Shown here: positions 4,683 to 9,514 of the stretch, piece after piece | Layout: each line of letters opens with the position of its first letter | How positions within the stretch are numbered: the stretch's first letter is position 1 | Assembly: GCA_001872925.1 (NCBI GenBank) | Contig: MNYD01000088.1 | Span: 1-9,514 of the forward strand | Length of the DNA: 9,514 nt | Reading direction: 5' to 3' | Source of the DNA: Dehalococcoidia bacterium CG2_30_46_19 | GTDB lineage: Bacteria > Chloroflexota > Dehalococcoidia > GIF9 > AB-539-J10 | Notes under the pieces: model-generated | What the model saw: only the letters and a program-made list of their open reading frames with translations | The model's database searches: none | Told to the model about the DNA's origin: nothing | Position numbers and translations under genes: made by a program

Positions 4683-6908
4683 TTACTCCTCCTCTAATTT
4701 GAACCTGAAATCTTCGGGCAGATTCCAAAACTCCAGGAACTCCTTCCCCCATCTTTTAGATAATTGGATACTCTCGTTATACGACCGCTTGACAGGCTCG
4801 AGCAGATTACCATCCACTATCCTCTTCTTCTCCCTTTGATAAAACTCTTCAAAGGTCATTGAGTTATCTTCCCTTTCCTTGCGAAGCTGCTCCCTTCGCT
4901 TTTTGGTTTGTTCATAGTCAACCAACCACTCCCTCTTCGTCTCAGCGTATGCAGCCACAACTCCATAGACATTGTAGACGATGTCCTTTGTGAATATCGC
5001 ATCCTTGAGGTCTTTCTTCACCAGGTCTACCTCACGCTCCAGCGGGTCGCCATATCCTGGAGCTCCTGATTCCCTCCAATGTACAAGGTCATAATTCTTA
5101 AGGCCTATGGGTATCATCATTCCTTCGGGTATCCTTGTTATCTTGCCCTTTATGAATCTCTCGAATTCTCCATGGGCTGGGTCTGGGTCTCCCAGTGGAT
5201 ATGGCTGCTTATTTTTGACCACCTCAGCCATATTTGTTTTTTCGGCGCGAAGGATATAAGAAGTTGCCTGTGGGTATCCTCCATGCATGCCGCCACAGCC
5301 AGCAAAAGTTAACCCTTCTGCGGCATTGAAGAATGTGACATTACGAGAGTTATGAATCATTGCCACTGTCTCAAAATTTGAGCCTCCCCTATATTTGCCG
5401 TGACCGGCAATGTTCGGCTTAAGCTGCCGTGAAAGATATGGGATGCCTCCCTGGATGACTTCCCACGTTTCTACATCTCCCAGGTTTCCCTCCGGATTCC
5501 ACATCGCATATCCACTATTAAACCCGTCGGTGACAGCACTGGCGGCGTATCCCTGTCCAGATATCTCAAAGGTCGAAAGAGGCCAATATTGCCCGGCCAG
5601 AGGTCCTTTCTCGAAAAATCCACCACCTTGAGGGGCATCTGCAGTGAGAGCATATCCAGGCACAACCTCCTCTCTAAATCCTCTGCTGAAGAAACCGTAA
5701 GAAAGGCACCTCATCATGCTGGTATAAGCTGGTATCAGGAGGCCCCAGGGATTATTATAAGATAGGTAAGGGTCAATTGGATTGCACCAGGTCCCCGGGG
5801 GATAGTCCTTATCCACAGCCAGGTAAGCTCCATCGTTTACCTTATCACGATGTATAATGCACTGAGTCAGCAGAACCCACTGCCCCCCTTCCATCGCCCC
5901 TATCCCACAGTTGAACGAAAATCGTTTCGCGGCACTTGAGCCATCGAAAGAGAGCGATAAGCTGCCATCACCTTTAACTACAAGCTCTAGCGGCATATTC
6001 GACAATGCTGCTGTGGTTGCCTGTGGTTTCAACTGAATGGGCTCCGAGGTGTTACCCATAAATGATGAAGCTCTATACCTTCCGGGAACTAAAAGTTGCT
6101 TGATGCGGGCAATGAAGGCTCTCCTCCCATCCTCTATTGTCTCCCGAATGAATTTTTTGTAGTACTCTACCCCTTCATTTTTTATAAAATCGAGGGTCGC
6201 ATCCCTTATCATCAGACATCCTGACAACCGGCACTTTTCATCCAGTTCCCAGAACATCGGAGTTCGCACAGACCTTCTGGCATTGAGCATATGGTCCTTC
6301 CATATCTCATCGTTGGAGCCTATCTTCAAACATGTATAATGGACGCCATCATCGAAGCGCTCAACAGTACATGTCAAATCGTGCCCCGGGACAACACCTC
6401 CAATGTCCACCTGATGAGTCACTCCCCCCACCCACCCAACGAGCTCATCTTCCCAGAAAATGGGAATGAGCGTCTGGACATCGCTGGTATGAACGTTTCC
6501 GCACAGGCAGTCATTGTTAAGGAAAATATCTCCGGGATTGATGCCAACTTCTTCTTCGTAGTTCTCCCTTATTATGAACTTTATCGCCTCGCTCATTGTG
6601 TGGACATGGACCATGATTCCAGTGGAGACGACAGCAGAATCTCCCTCCGGAGTGTACAGAGCAAAACAGAGCTCTCCAATCTCCTTCACGATTGGAGAGG
6701 CAGCTACGTGCAAGGCGGTCTCCCAGGCAGATTCGCTGGCCCCTCTCAGCCTGGCATAAGCTCTTTCATATCTAAACGGGTCCTTCGTCTTCAACTCCAA
6801 TTTATCTATCCCGTAATACCTCCGCGTGTCTTTGAACAGCTGTTCGCTCTCTTGAATCATCTCCTTGAGAGTCTTTCCGTCCCAGCCTATTGGCTTTCTT
6901 TTTTTCAT
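4683..6908 (-). CDS. acxB: Acetone carboxylase alpha subunit (HyuB-type)
   Basis: This 741-residue protein of the hydantoinase B/oxoprolinase family is close in length to acetone carboxylase alpha. The family core is NNDCLCGNVHTSDVQ followed by GWVGGVTHQVDIGGVVPG. By spacing, H140, D143 and H165 correspond to the residues I recall as Mn ligands in the Xanthobacter enzyme structure, with D168 nearby. The alpha subunit carries the metal site where enolate and carboxyl-phosphate intermediates are thought to combine to acetoacetate. Other marks are CGIGAMEGGQW, the GHGKYRGGSNFE loop and the C-terminal HWRESGAPGYGDPLERE motif shared by HyuB proteins. The start has an AGGAGGT SD at 6916-6922 that overlaps the beta stop codon, 7 nt before the ATG. 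Related enzymes carboxylate acetophenone or other ketones, so the exact substrate is less certain than the family. Confidence 0.88.
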   Translation of the reverse strand: MKKRKPIGWDGKTLKEMIQESEQLFKDTRRYYGIDKLELKTKDPFRYERAYARLRGASESAWETALHVAASPIVKEIGELCFALYTPEGDSAVVSTGIMVHVHTMSEAIKFIIRENYEEEVGINPGDIFLNNDCLCGNVHTSDVQTLIPIFWEDELVGWVGGVTHQVDIGGVVPGHDLTCTVERFDDGVHYTCLKIGSNDEIWKDHMLNARRSVRTPMFWELDEKCRLSGCLMIRDATLDFIKNEGVEYYKKFIRETIEDGRRAFIARIKQLLVPGRYRASSFMGNTSEPIQLKPQATTAALSNMPLELVVKGDGSLSLSFDGSSAAKRFSFNCGIGAMEGGQWVLLTQCIIHRDKVNDGAYLAVDKDYPPGTWCNPIDPYLSYNNPWGLLIPAYTSMMRCLSYGFFSRGFREEVVPGYALTADAPQGGGFFEKGPLAGQYWPLSTFEISGQGYAASAVTDGFNSGYAMWNPEGNLGDVETWEVIQGGIPYLSRQLKPNIAGHGKYRGGSNFETVAMIHNSRNVTFFNAAEGLTFAGCGGMHGGYPQATSYILRAEKTNMAEVVKNKQPYPLGDPDPAHGEFERFIKGKITRIPEGMMIPIGLKNYDLVHWRESGAPGYGDPLEREVDLVKKDLKDAIFTKDIVYNVYGVVAAYAETKREWLVDYEQTKKRREQLRKEREDNSMTFEEFYQREKKRIVDGNLLEPVKRSYNESIQLSKRWGKEFLEFWNLPEDFRFKLEEE

Positions 6909-6920
6909 TTGTATTACCTC

Positions 6921-9059
6921 CTATTTAATTTTCAAGTGAAAGAGCCGGTATTGGTCCAGATACGTCTCTGAATTTGGAGGAAGCAATAGGGTCGTGACCG
7001 GCGATTCTATCACTGCAGGTCCCTTTACCCTGTTCCCGGGCTTTAGCAAATCCCACTCCCAGAGTGATGCCTCATGCCACTTCCCTTCCCAGTAGATATC
7101 CCTTTTGCCTTTCGCCGCTCCCTCGTCTGGCTTTTCTCCACAAAGGTCGAAGGAAGGAATCTCCGGTTTCACCACTGGCATGACACCAACTCCTATTAGC
7201 TTTGTGATAGCGTATCCAAGCTCGGGGCTCTTCGTGCCCCTTTTAAATATCTCCTCAAAGCGCTTGTCATACCTGCTTGTAATCTCTTTCATATCCTTCG
7301 CTTCCAGCGTATCAGAGGGCGAGTCAACCTCCAGGTCATCAAGCATTCCCATATATTGCAACCTGGTGGACGGTCTGAATTCTACCTCCTCGGGATTCAT
7401 ACCATCCCGCTCAAACTCTTTGCAAATCCTTCCTTTCAATTCCATATAGCCCGCTGTGCTGGACATAGCTACAATAGCATCGAAGCTCCCATCTGGCGGC
7501 AATATGAGGTCCAGGCTCTTTTCATACCGGTAAGCATAATCACCACATGCACATCCGAAGGCTGAGAAGGCGGCAGCCCAGGAAGGGACCAGGATATCCT
7601 GGAAGTTCATCCCCTTGGTAAAACCGGCGACTTGAAGAGGACCTCCTCCGCCGTAACATAACAGAACATAATTCTCGGGGCGATAGCCCATCCCCTCAAC
7701 TATCCCGGTTAGAAAGCTCGCTTCATCCAGCTGAATCAGGTCGAGCATGCCCTTGGCGGTCTTATATGTATCCTTGCCCACCGGGTCGGCAAGCTGCTCC
7801 TTGACGGCTTTAAATGCCCTATCCTTGTTTAACGGTATATCACCTCCAAGGAAGTAATCGGGGTTAAGATATCCTAAAATAAGGGCACAATCGGTTGCCG
7901 TTACAGTTTGGACGTTGGCTTTCTCGTTGCAAACTCCGACGAGATATCCCGCGGAATCAGGCCCATATTCGAGCCGTTTAGTTATCTTATTGTATCTTAG
8001 ATATGCACCAGTCCCAGCAGCCATTGACCTCAGACCAATCATTGGTATATTTAACAGGAAACCTCCCACAATGCTCTCCCACCTGGTAGGAACATATCTT
8101 TCCGATATAAGGGAGACATCAAGGGTCGTTCCGCCACCATCAACACCTATTACGTTTGCTATCCCTAATTTGTTTGCTAGATATGCGCCGCCAACAGCCC
8201 CTCCAATTGGTCCCGACATTAGAGTTGTGACTAACCTCTCATGCTCAGGAGAAACCGTACTACCATAGCAGGTTAAAACTCTAAACGGAGCTTTTGCCCC
8301 CTTCTCTCTAAAACTTTGCTGAACCCTACGCAATTGCTCTCTCGACGGTTCAGCAGCGTATTGCTCCACTATCATGGTGTTTAATCTTGGCGTCTCACCT
8401 CTGATAGGGGCAACATCGTAAGATATTACTACACGGACATCTTTGCCCTTTTCCTTGATGATATCCTCGGCAATTTCCCTTACTCTGCGCTCGTGGGTTG
8501 GGTCTCTATATGAGCTGAGAAGGCATACACAGATAACGTTGACACCCAAATCGAGTAATTCCTCCACCGCCTCTCTCACATCATCCTCGTAGAGGGGAAT
8601 CAACTCCTCACCAATAAAGTTGACTCTCTCCCGAACTCCCCTTATCTTCTCTCGGGGAACGAGAGGCTCAGGATGTTTATGTTCTCGGGCATGTAGCCTT
8701 CCAGCATAGGGCAAACCCGCCCAGCATTGCATACCCCTTCCAAGCTGGTGAAGGTCTTCAAAGCCGGCAGTTGTTATTACCCCAATATTCTCATTCCCCT
8801 CCCTCTGGAGAAGCCTGTTGACCATTATGGTGCCGGAATAAATCGAAATACCGATATCCTTGATTGCCTCCTCAGAGTCAAGGTCCCAATAACCACAGGC
8901 GCTTCTTATGGCATTCAAAATTCCCTGTGATTCATCCCTCGGAGTGGTCACCGCCTTACCCACAGTGAATTCCCCCTCAGTATCCATGATTACTGCGTCA
9001 GTCATAGTTCCACCGGTATCTATTGCTACAGACTTAAGGATTCTCCCGCCTTCTTTCAT
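6921..9059 (-). CDS. acxA: Acetone carboxylase beta subunit (HyuA-type)
   Basis: This 712-residue protein of the hydantoinase A/oxoprolinase (ASKHA-type ATPase) family matches the usual size of acetone carboxylase beta. Nucleotide-binding motifs are D14-TGGT at the N terminus (AIDTGGTMTDA), D307-GGGTT (GVDGGGTTLDVSL) and LCYGGGGPLQV at 467-477. The SGPIGGAVGG segment (282-291) is the family's hydantoinase A core, and FGCACGDYAYRYEKS near 501-515 is the form I associate with acetone carboxylase beta. The subunit uses ATP, giving AMP and two phosphates, to activate acetone and bicarbonate. It is the first gene of the operon, with a consensus AAGGAGGT SD at 9067-9074 and 7 nt to the ATG. A promoter-like pair lies about 30 nt upstream of the ATG. 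The alpha gene follows after 12 nt. Confidence 0.89.
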   Translation of the reverse strand: MKEGGRILKSVAIDTGGTMTDAVIMDTEGEFTVGKAVTTPRDESQGILNAIRSACGYWDLDSEEAIKDIGISIYSGTIMVNRLLQREGNENIGVITTAGFEDLHQLGRGMQCWAGLPYAGRLHAREHKHPEPLVPREKIRGVRERVNFIGEELIPLYEDDVREAVEELLDLGVNVICVCLLSSYRDPTHERRVREIAEDIIKEKGKDVRVVISYDVAPIRGETPRLNTMIVEQYAAEPSREQLRRVQQSFREKGAKAPFRVLTCYGSTVSPEHERLVTTLMSGPIGGAVGGAYLANKLGIANVIGVDGGGTTLDVSLISERYVPTRWESIVGGFLLNIPMIGLRSMAAGTGAYLRYNKITKRLEYGPDSAGYLVGVCNEKANVQTVTATDCALILGYLNPDYFLGGDIPLNKDRAFKAVKEQLADPVGKDTYKTAKGMLDLIQLDEASFLTGIVEGMGYRPENYVLLCYGGGGPLQVAGFTKGMNFQDILVPSWAAAFSAFGCACGDYAYRYEKSLDLILPPDGSFDAIVAMSSTAGYMELKGRICKEFERDGMNPEEVEFRPSTRLQYMGMLDDLEVDSPSDTLEAKDMKEITSRYDKRFEEIFKRGTKSPELGYAITKLIGVGVMPVVKPEIPSFDLCGEKPDEGAAKGKRDIYWEGKWHEASLWEWDLLKPGNRVKGPAVIESPVTTLLLPPNSETYLDQYRLFHLKIK

Positions 9060-9088
9060 GTCCCTAACCTCCTTATTTTCACCAGTGA

Positions 9089-9117
9089 ATTCTACCCAGG
9101 ATACACATAACCCGCAA
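9089..9117 (-). promoter_or_regulatory. Predicted promoter of the acetone carboxylase operon
   Basis: On the - strand, TTGCGG (plus coordinates 9112-9117) and TAGAAT (9089-9094) are separated by 17 nt. The -10 matches consensus at five of six positions, the -35 at three. Transcription would start near 9082, giving a leader of about 23 nt that contains the strong SD. In Xanthobacter these genes are activated by a sigma54 regulator, but I saw no clear -24/-12 element in the 194-nt gap. Confidence 0.35.
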
Positions 9118-9253
9118 GAGCCGAGGCGTAAAAATTACCCTGGCTCCTGGTCAATAAACGCACAAGTGAACGGGAGAAGCGGGTTCTATGAGCTGGAAGG
9201 ATGAATGAGGTAGACCAGGTAAAAGCAACCAAGCCTTTCGCCATCTATCGCCT

Positions 9254-9514
9254 TTATACTACGAAATAAATGTAAGCCGTGAATGCCGCAGTAACAGCGA
9301 TAAGAGACAAACAAATTGCCAGCATTATGCGATACTGCCGGTTAATCTTCTTCAGTGCTTCTCCAGTGGCTCTCATTGGCGCTCTTAGCTCAGTCCACTC
9401 CTCCTCAGGTATCGTTTCATCGTCGTCCACTTTCATTATCTTTCCCCTGAATTCTTCGAAAGGAGGAGGAGCCTCCATCGTCTTCCTAGTAGCAAAGTAA
9501 AGGACTATCCCGAT
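9254..9514 (-). CDS. C-terminal end of a membrane protein (5' end outside window)
   Basis: At least 86 residues are visible. The frame stays open to the right edge: before the ATG at 9478 it reads IGIVLYFATRKT, which looks like the end of a transmembrane helix with a positive flank. That ATG has a poorly spaced AGGAAG, so I treat it as internal. The visible part is a helix end, then a soluble acidic stretch (PPPFEEF, VDDDETIPEEEW), a positive linker (KKINRQYR) and a final hydrophobic helix IMLAICLSLIAVTAAFTAYIYFVV up to the stop. This is compatible with a polytopic transporter, and a carrier next to acetone carboxylase genes would make sense. The family is not recognisable from this fragment. 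It runs in the same direction as the acx operon, with a 194-nt gap that holds the predicted acx promoter. Confidence 0.6.
   Translation of the reverse strand: MGIVLYFATRKTMEAPPPFEEFRGKIMKVDDDETIPEEEWTELRAPMRATGEALKKINRQYRIMLAICLSLIAVTAAFTAYIYFVV

Noticed and set aside
4459..4839. 126-codon + strand frame antisense to acxC and acxB
   Set aside because: Ser/Phe/Ile-rich shadow of the opposite strand with no plausible SD or family.
6291..6971. 226-codon + strand frame antisense to acxB
   Set aside because: It lies almost entirely opposite strongly conserved acxB sequence and shows no domain. It is best explained by codon bias of the real gene.
9218..9242. Hairpin AAAGGC/GCTTTT downstream of the right-edge membrane protein as a terminator
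   Set aside because: The stem is six pairs including a G-U, and the T-run is part of the stem. Too weak to call.
9476..9478. ATG at 9478 as the start of a complete 74-residue membrane protein
   Set aside because: The frame continues upstream to the edge with a helix-like sequence and the SD spacing is poor, so a partial gene is more likely.

Overview
The window looks like a bacterial chromosome segment of moderate GC (by eye in the 40s percent) with strong Shine-Dalgarno sites. It joins an accessory, defence-type region (about 1-2990, all genes on +) to a metabolic region (about 2987-9514, all genes on -). The taxon cannot be fixed from this sequence. ATP-dependent acetone carboxylase next to HicBA, Phd/PIN and an orphan-looking N6 methylase would suit an anaerobic or soil/subsurface bacterium, but that is inference.

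Left region (+): the window opens inside an adenine-specific DNA methyltransferase, of which the target-recognition and C-terminal parts are visible (2-1384). Two complete type II toxin-antitoxin modules follow: a Phd/YefM antitoxin with a PIN-domain toxin (1524-2241), then hicB-hicA (2439-2908). Each has its own promoter-like sequence with an inverted repeat placed like an autorepression operator. Three related 31-53 nt direct repeats lie just after the methylase, after the PIN gene and after hicA, so each toxin-antitoxin pair sits between two copies. All three read as the same short C-terminal peptide tail, and most differences between copies fall on third codon positions. They are therefore probably remnants of a duplicated coding end.

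Middle region (-): a short-chain dehydrogenase/reductase of the NAD-dependent epimerase type (2987-3934) converges on the hicA side. It is followed by a 235-nt gap holding a palindromic, GC-blocked repeat that may be a dispersed element.

Right region (-): a compact three-gene operon reads right to left as beta (9059-6921), alpha (6908-4683) and gamma (4682-4170). It matches acetone carboxylase acxA-acxB-acxC in order, subunit lengths and motifs. The genes are separated by 12 and 0 nt, with SD sites inside or overlapping the preceding stop. The predicted activity is ATP-dependent carboxylation of acetone, or a similar ketone, to acetoacetate. Upstream on the same strand, the end of a membrane protein gene (9514-9254) runs off the right edge. 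It may be a transporter, but the family is not recognisable. No RNA genes, CRISPR arrays, insertion sequences or origins were seen, and no stretch longer than 300 nt lacks a gene.
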